The position numbers and the translations under genes were made by a program. The notes below the pieces were generated by a model. That model saw nothing but the letters and a program-made list of their open reading frames with translations, was not told the origin of the DNA and did not search any database. Below, piece after piece: positions 49,001 to 61,094 of a DNA stretch of 64,000 nt (positions are counted from its first letter, which is position 1; every line of letters begins with the position of its first letter). Origin of the DNA: Ooceraea biroi (taxonomy: Eukaryota; Arthropoda; Insecta; Hymenoptera; Formicidae). The stretch is from positions 2,046,001-2,110,000 of the forward strand of contig NC_039514.1 of NCBI RefSeq assembly GCF_003672135.1, written 5' to 3'.

Positions 49001-52000
49001 GCGCAAAATAATATTACCAGGCGGCGGGAAGCGAAAGAGAATCACCATCGTAAGGTCTCGACGATAGAGTATTTTTCAAAAGTTACCTGCGAACACTATC
49101 ATGTGCCGATAATCGTTTAACGTGAACGAGAAAGGGTGGAAATTTCGAGCGCTGCTACGTTCGTCACTTTGGTCCCGAAAATAGCTCATGTCTGAGCCGG
49201 CTCATACCCTGCCACTTGCCGTATCAATACTTCCATCGCGCTTGCAGCACCTTGCGGCGATAGCGCCGTAAATCGCCTTCATTGTTCCCCGGTAACACGT
49301 TGCTGCGATCGCGCGAGCGTTCATCTACGAATTCAAAATGTCGAACGTATTGGGGATTGCATGAAACTGTATTGGAGCACTTCTCGCGATATAAAATCAG
49401 GCTGCGAAGATTGCTTCCAAGGAACGCCGCTCGCCGGCATAAATACGGGCATATATATGCACATCGATCATGGGAAGCGTGATGTATTTCATCCAAATGC
49501 GCTCAGGAAATGTTCCAAAAGGAGCAAGTCGGTGTAACGTATTTACGAAACAGTTTTTAAAGTCGTTTGCGGTCCGCGCTGGATTCTTCTATATGGCCTG
49601 CGTTCAGCAAGAAGCTCGAGGCATCGAAATAATTTATATATGACTGATTTTGCTACATGGTACGTTACCGAACATGTATTGAACTTGAAAATCTAAAAGT
49701 TAAAACTATCTTCCTACTATAAAATGATATCACATGATTATGTAGACGTGAATTATGTCCCATTATGCTGACTATAGCATAATTGAGCATCTGAGAAGCT
49801 GCTAAGATATTTATTAACAAGTATCGAAATATAAAAGCAACTTACAATGTGAGATGTACGTAGATTTAATGAAGATACTGTCGATATCAAGATCGTAGCA
49901 GAAGTAGAAGCATGATTACTTTTTAAGTATTATTTTCAAGAACGAGAAAACGATTTATCAAGAGACGTTCGTCGGATCGCCCATCCATTTGCTCGTTCGT
50001 CTTTGATTTTGATTGATGCATTGCCCAAGAGGCATATATCTATATATCGATAACATTGCCCACACAATCGGTCGCTGTCACTTTCGCGAGAAAGCGCGCG
50101 GATTAAGTGACATGGGTAATCGCTAATCAATTACGAGCGGCAATCATCGCGCGATTACCTGCGCCGCCAGACGCGAAATCGTTCTCATATAAATCACACG
50201 ACAGCTTCAACCGTAAGGAAAGGCTGGAAATCGCACTGGCTGCAGTGCCTTGTACGTACCCAGAATCCCTGCATGTTCTGACCTAGGGGTTGGTTGATCC
50301 TCCCCTAGCTCTCTCGTTCTCTCGCTCTCTTTCTCTCTTTCTCTTGCTCTCGCCATCTTCCATCCTTCTTCTGGTATCGTCGTCATCACTCGCTAACAGT
50401 ACCAGGGAAGAGCTAACGTTAAGCTTCTTCCCATCCCTTTCCCTTTTCTATTCCCTTCTTGCTTACCGCGCATTGACGAAACGTCAAGACCAGATGTTAC
50501 CCACACCGGTAGCTTCTCATCCCTAATTTCTGCCAACGAGACTCAGAAAGCCTAATACCGGGGATTATCGTCCTTGCTTTTTGAGCTTAGCGTATACAAC
50601 AAGCATCGCCGAGCTTTTTAAAGATTGCTCTCATTGTTGATGATGCATACGGCACGTGGTAATCCGTGTCATAATTATTTCACGCGGCTGTTTTTAGATA
50701 ATTTTTATTGTCGGCTATTTGGACGATACTTCCATACATTTCTATTCTGGTGCACTCATGCTCGCTAGGAGATGATAATAATACTGCAATTACGGTTAAT
50801 TGCAGTTAATTCGAGATACGAGTCGTGCTAGAGTTTTATCCTGGCCACGCGCGAAGACAAAAGACAAAAGAAAAGACGAAATGACGGCGGCTAAAAAGGA
50901 AGCTCGGCTTTGATAATAGAAAACGCGAATAATGGTCGCTTGATAGGTCTTTTTTACCGGTGCAATCATAGCGATCGATTAACGACTGCACGTGCCGGTG
51001 TCTGGTTGTCGTTCCTAAAAGTGGAACAGCCCATAAATTTGTGCCCGCTGTGTGCTTCGGCGTGGTATTCAATTTTCTCGTTGACGCACGACCGCCACCG
51101 GTTTCTGCCGCGCATCGTAATTTTTATCTTTTTCTTTTGCGTCTCATCAGTTTCGCTTTTTCCTCTATCAAATAGATTCCCCTGACCACACCGACTTTAT
51201 GATTAAATCCTGGGGCGTTTCCATATTTTCTCATTTACGTAGTTCGAATCTTGTTTGCCTACCAGTCTGCAAAGAGAGGCGAGTTGATATTTATCGAGCA
51301 TTTTATATTTTATATTTTCGCTCTTGAAATAATTGGTTTATAGAACACTTCATCTCTTGATTCACGCCCGTGCACGCGCTAATGCTGTTCACGCTCGCTT
51401 GTTCTGATGTCGGAAAATTCTTGGAGCTGTTCGAGAACTTCGGTACTCCAGCATAACTGAATTACTATCGATAGTAGATGGGTGTACAGAACCCGAAGAA
51501 AATCGAACAAATTCCTCGGAGAATATCCCTTTTTGTGTCTTTATTGAACAAGCTAGAATAATGTAATATTGTAGTGGACACAGCGATTTTAGATTATATC
51601 GCTTGACAGTGATAATATGTCAGACCTGTCGTGACACGCCAGTGACAAATGTCTACGTCGATATGAACGTCTGGAGAATATCCATTTAGGGGACAGTAAG
51701 AAAACTTGACAGAACAGAAAAATGATAGTACCGTACCGGGTTAGAATAGCGGCGTAAAGAATAATGATCAGCAATTTGTTAGTTTACGGCTTACGCGAAG
51801 ATTACCCTCCGATTTTCTTTTTGTCTTCATATAAAAACGCACTCTGCCGATGCGACTTGCGAAGAATGACTTTATCGTAAGAAAAATATAATATAAAATT
51901 TAGCAGTGTTAAGATAATTGCATAATGTTAAAGTATTAATCACGCATTTTATAAAAAAAATATAAGTAAAGTGCTGCATAAGTAGAATTAAGATATTATG

Positions 52001-55000
52001 TAACGATGAAAAAAGTGTGTAAAAATATTATTAATTGCTGACAAATTCAACTGCAATGACAAGAATGGACTTTTCTTAATATCAAAATAAGAATGCTGAG
52101 ATGGAAATCGAGCGCTACGTGTATTATATCGGATACTGCGTCTGATCTGAGGGAGGGAGACACTTTTCTGCGTAACATCACGAAACTTTGAATAACGATA
52201 ACGTCGGCATTTTGCATCACGCATAAGTGACATCCCATGTGTTTTTGCAAGAAGCAGATAGGCAGAATAAATTTTACCGCGGCCCGCGCGCACGCAGAGT
52301 TCTTCAAAGAAGATCCTGCGACGTCGCGATACCCCGTCTTGAAATGAAGTCCTGAATATATTTCCCGAATTATGCTTGGACAAATATTATTATCGTCGTT
52401 GCAACAAAGAGTCCGGGCTTCATTGTGTGCCTTCATCCTACGTCGGCGCGCGAGACGGACCTTCTTTCAGAAGGTCACGAGCAATTTCCCCTTTGCCTTC
52501 TCTAACTCGCGAACAAAAAAGCGATTTGCATCGTATAAAAGGGCGCCTGATGAAGGTGCGAGGGGGTTAGCGCCGGAGCTATTAGTGACAGTGGAAACAA
52601 CTTGGCTCGCCTAGAATAGAAGAAAGGATAGAACGGCGCGAAAAGCGCCGGATGAATGAAATATATATAGCAACAATTACGCGATGGAGAAATGGCAATT
52701 GTTTTGCGTCTGGTCACGTGAGGAGCATTCTTCATTGCCACGTATACACGCGTATACACGTCTTCCTCCTTCCCGTCAATATGTCGATGAGCTACGATGG
52801 CGAGTGATATATTTTTATTGGCCGCGAGTTCTGGCGCGGCCGAATGATCGGAAGTTTCGTAGGTGAGTCACGTGCTCGAGGATTTGTGATTTTGATCCTA
52901 ATGTGCCCGACTCCTCTTGGGTACAATAACTTCTGTTTTATACAACTGAAACTGTCTTGGATCTTGGCGCGATACAACGCTCTCGGTAACACCGCTAGAC
53001 ATTGGTCATGCATCTATTTCTGCGAACTTCTCGAACTCTCGCAACTTTCTGAGAGTTGTAGTTTGTCTTCCCTCGCTTGTTACAAGTTCTCTGGCCTCGT
53101 TCTTTTAAATCGCGCTTCATTTGCCGTCGTTTTTTTTTCATGCCTCCGGAATCATAAATCTCTCATTTTTACGAAATAATACCACACAGATTTTTATAAT
53201 TAGATAATTTTTTTATATATAATAGATTCTGTATAAGGCGATCATTGAATGTTGACTCGCGGTGTCTTTAATGCATATCTTGGATAGTCCGGTTCACATA
53301 TCGTATTTTCATTAACCAAGTTTGAAAACAACATTAACAGATATCCAATTGCTTATTTATTCTCGTTATGCTAATTATGGATACGATCGGTTTATGCAGG
53401 ATGACCTGATAAATTTCGCGAATGTTTTTAAGTCGCCCACGTTCGAGAGAATATATGGCGCAGGGCAACGGAAAATTAAATGAACGCAGACGATGCGCTA
53501 ATTGCGTTTTGCTAATTGCTTTCTTCACCAGGATGAATTATTGGCGTTCGCTTCCTTCGATGGGTATTTTCCTCCGTCCAGCGATCGAGTTGAACGCGTT
53601 GAAAGAAAAATCCGCACGAAATACCTCATCAGTTTCTGAATAAATTTCTTATCGCGCCTCTCGCTTCGAATTAAGTTTCAAGTTAAAAAAGTTCCCGATG
53701 AATTCCGTCCGTGCCTCGGCGGACATGGCGATTCCGTGAACTGAACGATTCATTAGTGCAGTATAACGATTATGTCTTTATTAGTAAAATTTTCTCGCTT
53801 CTCGCGCGCGCCGAGAGGGAAATTCCCATGCACTCATGCACTCGCTGGTCGATGCGCTGGTTGAAAGTTTAATTTCTAAATGAAATACGCCGCGTGCGAT
53901 AATTTAATGATAGAACTTTCTTGTATTGAACCCATGTGTGAGACACAACGATGGCGATATATGGGAGTTCGCCTCGTCATTATAACAGATGAAATTAGTT
54001 TTGTTTGGCGTCCATTGCATTTCCTTATTTCTCTCGGTCATTAGTTTCCGCGGCTACGAATTGCCTTCATCGTAATAGAATTTCTGCGCGGACCATCATT
54101 TGAGCACCGTCAGTTTAGTGTTACCTGTTATCCGCTACATTGCCGCCGTCTAGAGGTGAGAATTTTCACGATAGAAATATCGCGAGATTAAAGCTTATTG
54201 AACGGTCAGCGGTGGAGGAATGCGTTGGCATTCAGAATATATGCGGCCGCGCTCGCACGCTTTGTATGCATCCGGGCATATCCGCTTCTTTGCTACTTGA
54301 AAGTCTGACATACACAGCCGCGATTCCCTAACTATGAAAAACGGTTCAAACTTGCATACCTCTTTAAAGTTTCTCGTGGAAGCAATTGAGAATTCCCGGA
54401 GAAACTTTGTCGCGACGTGTATGAGGACGTATATAATTTTCGATTCCACCGGTGGGACGAATTTTCCTTATTGAATTCTGAATATGACGCGTCTCCGCTG
54501 CACGGTTTGCCGATACTTTGCATTATATTTCACGCGATTAAAAGATGCTGGCTGGGCCAACATGATGTCACTCAAACGAGACAGACGTAGGTAATTTAAT
54601 AATAAAACGGGCAGGAGATCAGTAATGCAAATGAGATATTTTAAATAACATGTTTAAATAAGGAATTTAAAATTTTAAATAAGGAAAATAAAGAACATTC
54701 CTCCGCTTTGGAAACATTCACGTAATTCTCGTAAAAGCTAGGGATGAAAAAAGTTGTGAATTCGTTTCTTCAAGACGGCAAGGAGAACTGTGTGACTTTA
54801 AGTTAAATGAAGAGGCATATAACTTCCTGCACTTTCCAATATTGTTCCTTTAAATCCCATAACTTACGTTCGAACTAGTTTTTCTCATTAAGCATATGAG
54901 GCAGGAGTTATGGCAAACTTGGTATACATGGTTAGTTTGAAAGTAAATTGACAAATTTTGTATGCAACAAATTCCTTGCTTACATAACGATTATGTTACA

Positions 55001-56304
55001 AAAATTATGTGTAGCGTATGTACATTAGGGTCTTATCAAACTGATGTCACCTTTTTTGCTTAAAAACGCACATCTCCCTTTTACTTTTCTTTTGCTGAAT
55101 AAGCTAAAAGCAAAGTTGAATGATGATTCGGGCTCGCTCAGCCTTCTTATGTTGTAGAGACTGTAAAATTAATGAGCGATGGATCACACCTGTGTTATAA
55201 AAAGTAATCTATTATGCTAAATGCGACAAGCGAAAGATCTTAAACATGATTTTGTGTGAAATGTATAAATTGTTTATTTTCCGTGTGTTTATTTTTTATT
55301 TATTTCTATAGTATTAGTTATTGATGTTGTTAGCATCAATTTCTATAATTATTAAAGATATTTTTGTAATTATGTAATTTATTTAATATATTAATATGCA
55401 ATAATAATATAGTTACATATATATCATTTTATTATTGAATAGTTTAACGTTTTGAATTAAAACGGTATAAATTCTGACTGACAATGAAAAATTTGTGTGT
55501 AAATAGATTGCCGTATCTTTCTCGTCAATGAACAAAATTATCTCGTTTAGCCAGCAATTTCGTACTGATGAACTTTCCTTTCTATTCCTATCTCGTTGTG
55601 AATGAGCTAACAATGGACTAAATGACAGCTATGAGAGTATATGTACTTTCCCTTTCGAAGTTAGCAGGTATTTAATTAAGTTGTAGCTTATAGTGCAATG
55701 TAGTAGGAATCATGAATTATATTTATAATTAATGAATAGCACTATAATGCATATACAAAATATAATAATAAATCCAATAAAGAACAATTGTGTGTTGTAT
55801 ATGTACTACGTGTAAATTAATAATATAAATACAAACGAGATATTGTATAAACGTTATGAAAAAGCTATTTAATTTGGATATATTTTCATCACTGCTGAAT
55901 AAAGTCCTGAAATATTCAATCCAATCATCGAACTTGTCTTGAAAATTGATTTTACGATTCGAATAAAAGGTAGTCCGGTTCACAGACAGGAAATTCGACA
56001 AGTTGCAATGGGAAACCGTTTCGCAAAATTCTTGCGCGATTGTGTTACTACGTTGTATTCGACAGAATTTCGGTAACAATGCACCGACATTCACGGAGGG
56101 ATGACGGGAAAAGAAGGGTCGAAAACGCGCGCGGCTCTGATGCGCGGCCGCGCGAATAGCAGGTTCGACAAAGTGCAAAAATCGATTTTCCGGACCCGCG
56201 CGAATGAAAACTTCCGGTCTTTAAAGAGGCTCATTATTTTCCTGCCAGAAACGGCCGGTTCTACGAGCGGCCGGCTTTTCCTCTTCGCCGTAACCGTTCC
56301 GCCG

Positions 56305-56345
56305 CTGGCTGACTGGTTGGCTTGCTGGCTGGCTGGCTGGCTGGT
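56305..56345. repeat. (CTGG)n / GGCT microsatellite
   Basis: Tandem CTGG units have two early interruptions (CTGACTGG and TTGGCTTG) and then about five clean copies. The overlapping frames read the repeat as alternating W, L, A and G, or as Q, P, A and S, on the two strands. They should not be taken as protein. Confidence 0.85.
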
Positions 56346-59040
56346 GCCAGCTAGAGAATGGGATTTGGGGTGGAATCGGGGTGGACAAGATTGATAAATT
56401 ATCGGCTTGAAAAATGCAAAACCGATGCGCGCACACTCACGATTTCACAAACGTGCGCACCCGCACGTCCGCGCGTGTTGGTGTGACATATCGCACGAGT
56501 AAGCCCTTATACGATGAATTCAGGCGGATGCATGTTCCTCCACATAAATTCCGACACGAAGCTACGTCGCCTGTCATAGGAGATGCACTGAAAAACTGCG
56601 CGGTCTACGGCGAGAGTGCATTCCTCACTTTTACGCCTCGATGCGACGCCGTTCACGATCTGATTGCGCAATTAAATCTACAGCCTCGCTTCGTAGACGG
56701 CGAATTATTAACGTACAGCGAGAATGACTATTTGTTTTGCAGACGTACTTGTTTTATTTGTTCTGACTGCACGGAGCGTTCATTATAAGCGCCAGGCAGG
56801 CAGTTCGTAATAATAAATGTTTGAAGGAATTATACAAATTCTGTAATGAGTACATTTATTATCACGAGAAGTCGTAATGTTCATTAATTAGCAATTAAAT
56901 ATTTTTATTATTTCAGGACGGACGGCCAGTGCTGTTATCGTGCATCGATTGACGAGGTCAGTGTACACAAGTAGTTTGAAACGAGATTATGTTTAATTTA
57001 ATTGTTGTCAATTGAAGTAAATGTCACTAGCGAGATTGTTTAATCTATTTTCGCTTGCTAGTAATATTTCGTTACGCCTACTATCATCTCGAATATTAGA
57101 TGCTGTCAATTAGAAAACTTGGGAAGTTAGATCAATCTTTCATAACATGGCAGACATTTTATATGAGTGACATTAACGATATAACAGAGCATCCCGTGGA
57201 TATTCTCGTGGGATTTTAATGCCACGCGATTTGTACGATGCCGTAATAACTGAAAATATTCCGCGCGAGATGTTTTTGACAAAATTTGTAATCTTTTAGA
57301 TATGTATATAAAGCAACGTGATTTAATTTGTCGCATGGCGCTTTTTTTCTCCCGTAATTCGAACGTCGCAATGAATTTTCTCTCTTGGCGAGCTTTAGTA
57401 ATACGCTTGTGACGCCGTGATAAAATTGATTGCGCGTTTGATCGGGCGAACTATTAATATATTAGAAAGAAAAAAAAGAGGAAGAAAAAGAGAGTGCAGA
57501 AAACGAAGAGGGTGTTTAAAAGAGAAGCAGCCATTATAGAGCGGATTGCACTTATTAATGGAGAATTATATGTCACTGTAAAAAGACAAGCGCTCTTGCA
57601 ATATTAACGCGCTTGTTGTGTGCATGCATTCATATTCATATATTTCTCCTAGGAATTGCTTGATTGATTGGTTCTAATTGTAAGAACTAAAGTTCTCGGT
57701 ATATTATCTATGCTCTCGAGAAAAAATTAGTTCCATAAAGCTGTCCAAATTTCTATCCCATATTTCTATCTAAATCGTGTCCTGGATAAAAAACTTGAGT
57801 GAAATTGTACAATTTGGCTAGTCGAGATATAATTATAATGCTATTGTGAAAATATTTTAGAAAATATAAAATAAAAAAGGAATATAGAGAAAATTGCATT
57901 GAAAGTAATGCAGAAGTATAATATTATATTTATGTAGAAATATTCTCTCTCTCCCTCTCTCTTTTCTCTCTCCTTCTCTCACTCTTTCTTTTTCTCTTTC
58001 TGATGGGAGAATCAAAGTTATCATAAAATATAATAATATATAATAAAATATAATAAAAGACATGTAACTTAGGTAATAATTTCAATGATTGTAAAGGAAC
58101 AAATAAACTGTAAAGGAAGAAATAAATAAATACCTATCTTCTAGTGCGAGCATGTAATTTATTATTATCAAATTTATTATTATCATTATTGCAGAAATTT
58201 TAAACACACGTTTGTTAATTAATAAACGAACATGGCTCGATGATACACAAGAAAATTAACTCTCAACAAGTTTATTAACTCTCGCGGCATTTGCAGTAGG
58301 ACGATATTGCATTGTGTTAGGGCGTGTGATCTTTTAAGCGTGAATTATAAAATCAGGTGTGTGCACACGGCGTATTGAAGTCACGAAATAAATAAACCTT
58401 CAAATGTCAGGTTTACAGTCAGCTGGTTAGAAACACTTGTATCCGGATTCGATGTTGTTTCAATTTCCAGGTTGAATATCGATTGAACATATCGATACTT
58501 CGACGTACGCAAATACGTGGAAGTGCCGTATCGAATATTTTTCCACTTGCGATCGTGAAAGGTAATATTGGCGCAGTGCAGAAGGTGCGTTGCATTTAGT
58601 CGATGAATTCAATATCGCGGATTTTTGTTATTATTGTAGTAAACAACAAGCCAATGTACATTGCTCTCGGCCATGCCGTGTGCTGCATCGGGCTTTCGAT
58701 GAGGCCTCCATTTAATATGCATTACGCTGCAACGCTGCCTTGATAAGTGTTGATCTGGCTTAAATCCTTTTTCACTCGTCATTGTTAACCTGAAATAATA
58801 TGAAATTTAAACAAAAAAGAGATATTAAAAAATGTTATCACCGAAAGTTAAAACGGTTGAAATGTTTGCTGCGTTCAATATGTTATAACTTTTGGAGCCA
58901 ATTAAATTTAATACATTTTGATATTTTTATATTAACGTGAGTATATCGGCAAATATATTTTCCGTATTTAACAAATACAAAAATAACTCTTTTTTGTCGA
59001 CACGACTGGCAATTTATTAATCTTCACAGAAAACGCAAAC

Positions 59041-59067
59041 GTTTCGACTAGTATTGGTCCTCTTCAG
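59041..59067 (-). other. Degenerate hammerhead / Penelope-like motif
   Basis: On the - strand the sequence reads CTGAAGA (59061-59067), then 14 bases that can form only a weak GAC/GTC stem, then CGAAAC (59041-59046) followed by GTTTG. This spacing resembles the catalytic core of the small hammerhead ribozymes carried by Penelope-like elements (CTGATGA, stem, GAAAC). One core base is changed (A for T), so cleavage is unlikely. No reverse transcriptase lies nearby. I infer a relic of such an element; it may be chance. Confidence 0.3.
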
Positions 59068-59847
59068 TATGGCTACAATTAGAATATTACAATGTCTCTT
59101 TCTAAAATAAACAATAAAGGTAGATAATAAACATAAGATTATCACATACACAGCATAAATGTAATAATACAACTTAAATACAAAAATGTATATATATTTT
59201 TATTCAAATTACTATACTACTATATGTTAACCTTTATTATCTCATAAAACAGTTTTGATTCAAAAGTTTTGATATTATGAGCACTAATTAGGTATTCATG
59301 TTATATGAGATAAATGGATTTTAAAATAAAAAAGCAACATCAAAACTTATTTACCGACATTTTATTCTTTATGTGGTAATCTATTCTTAGGTATTTTTTA
59401 AATTACTTTTATGTAAGCTTTGATTTTTCAGCTTGTTACGTGAAACACACTCTTTTAATATTTATATGTTATAAATTTAATTTGCGTTATTTGTCTTGTT
59501 AATGTTACGAGCCTGCATTCAATAACAGATTTATAAATTTTTTTCCATGTGGGTTATTTTGCATAGTAACAAGATTATACGATATGAAAAAAATTGTGAT
59601 TGAGTGGATTTATGTGCATGTGCATGCATTTGGCACGACAGTCATCGACGCGATTAAAATAGATTTTGGCAGAGTGGTTCCATTGCGAATGTGATTAACA
59701 ACATTGTTGCATGGCTGGTAGTCGGATTTACAACCAGTCGCGATTGCTAATAAATACATATTTAAATACGCCAAAGAGCCACATTAAAAGTAAAATTAAA
59801 ATCGAAAAAAAGTTTAAAAAAAATCTTTTTATATTAATAACGAAATA
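59068..59847. other. AT-rich non-coding stretch
   Basis: This stretch is very AT-rich with no gene and no clear repeat structure. It lies between the hammerhead-like motif and the inverted repeat at 59848. Confidence 0.5.
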
Positions 59848-60094
59848 TTTCCAAAATGTTCGAACGCATTATCACCATTAGCGTTTTGGAGCATACATAA
59901 TCGGCTCGATTTTCGAATTCTATGAATATATAAACTATCTACTTAAGGCGAACTGCCAAAGCTGCATAACGGTTTAATGTTGTGTAAGTTGTCTAAGTAG
60001 ATAGTCCCTTTTTGTGTTTGTAAAAACGAGGATTGAGCCGATTACGCATACTCCGAAACGCTAATAACGATAATGCGTTAGAACATTTTGGAAA
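59848..60094. mobile_element. 247-bp inverted-repeat element (MITE-like)
   Basis: The left arm (59848-59946) and right arm (59993-60094) are inverted copies of about 100 bp with scattered mismatches. Shared cores are TTTCCAAAATGTT and ATAATCGGCTC-like at the outside, and ACTATCTACTTA at the inside. The spacer is 46 bases. Complementarity fades outside TTTCC and GGAAA, and I could not define a target duplication. There is no coding. It is most likely an old palindromic MITE. Confidence 0.68.
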
Positions 60095-60849
60095 CACTAA
60101 TCGTGTTCTATTTCTTCTCGATTGATGAGAAGAGTATGCTGGAGGATTCCACGCAATTATAGAAAAGTCTCGCAAATCATATGCGGTAGAAGGCCTGTGC
60201 ATTCGACTGCATTGCTATGGGTTATGGCTACGTATGTCAATCCACAATTGACGAGCTAAATACGCTAACGTGGTAATTCGATTTGGCTTCCCCGCGACGA
60301 AATATCGGGAAAACGAGAGAATACGTGAGCAAGTTCTGAATACGTTATCCGAATATGACGCTCTGTTATTTTATTCCGTCGGTTTTTCAGCGATCACCTC
60401 TTCCGCGTTCGGATAGCGCGCGAAATCCTATCGCCTGAAAGGGAAAGGATACCGGGAGGGGTGCAATCGAATATCGACGTTGCTCCCGTTTGTGTAATTA
60501 GCACGCACGTTACGGGGGCGGCAAATGAATCAGGCTTAATTGCATGATTCGATTTTCGTCTGACACGAGATGTGGTCCTTCTCTAGCATTCTCTAATATT
60601 ATATGAGCGCTATACGGCGTGTGCGCTATAGTAATCTCCATTAAACCGATGCTTACGGAGATAGCGTATTAGAGCAGCAACTTTGGTGGATACACGAAAT
60701 TAGGTTTAGCAATTCTCGCTACATTCTCGTAATGCACGTTGTAGTTTGTCGAGGTATTATATTGATATAAATCCGTTTTTCTTGGCGAATATATTCCTAT
60801 GACAAATATTTCATAAAATGTCGAATAAGTTCAGATGATTTCAATATTT

Positions 60850-60917
60850 TGGTTATTCATCTTGATAATATAATTATCAATAATGGTTATTTTATCGTGA
60901 TAATATAATTATCAATA
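60850..60917. repeat. Two-copy tandem of a 34-base palindromic unit
   Basis: The units at 60850-60883 and 60884-60917 both begin TGGTTATT and end TAATATAATTATCAATA. Each holds the self-complementary core TGATAATATAATTATCA. Confidence 0.8.
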
Positions 60918-61072
60918 AAACTGAAACATGTTTTTAAACAATTAGTATAAATTATTACAATAAAAAAAGGACTATCAACGTTCACGCATTAGACAGTTTT
61001 TGTTGTCGCCATTGTCTCCCGTTGCTTCTACTTAGTTATCCATATAGCGAAGTGATATTATAGCGGAGCAAC

Positions 61073-61094
61073 CACACACACACACACCCACACA
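61073..61094. repeat. (CA)n microsatellite
   Basis: An imperfect CA run with one CCC interruption near its end. Confidence 0.9.

Larger units (their letters stand above)
43001..59040. other. Non-coding stretch
   Basis: I see no supported gene. The stretch contains (TA)n at 43003-43018, pyrimidine-rich DNA at 50308-50354 and 57944-58001, and (CTGG)n at 56305-56345. A TATAAAA at 52534-52540 has no initiator or gene after it. The 166-codon - strand frame at 46934-47434 begins with ATG but has no recognisable domain and competes with frames on the other strand. Long AT-rich stretches occur at 43.1-43.7, 55.2-55.9 and 57.6-59.0 kb. Confidence 0.5.

Noticed and set aside
52534..52540. TATAAAA as a promoter
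   Set aside because: No initiator or credible coding start follows at the expected distance.
56221..56436. Frames across the CTGG repeat giving alternating W/L/A/G and Q/P/A/S peptides
   Set aside because: The peptide repeats are direct translations of a microsatellite.
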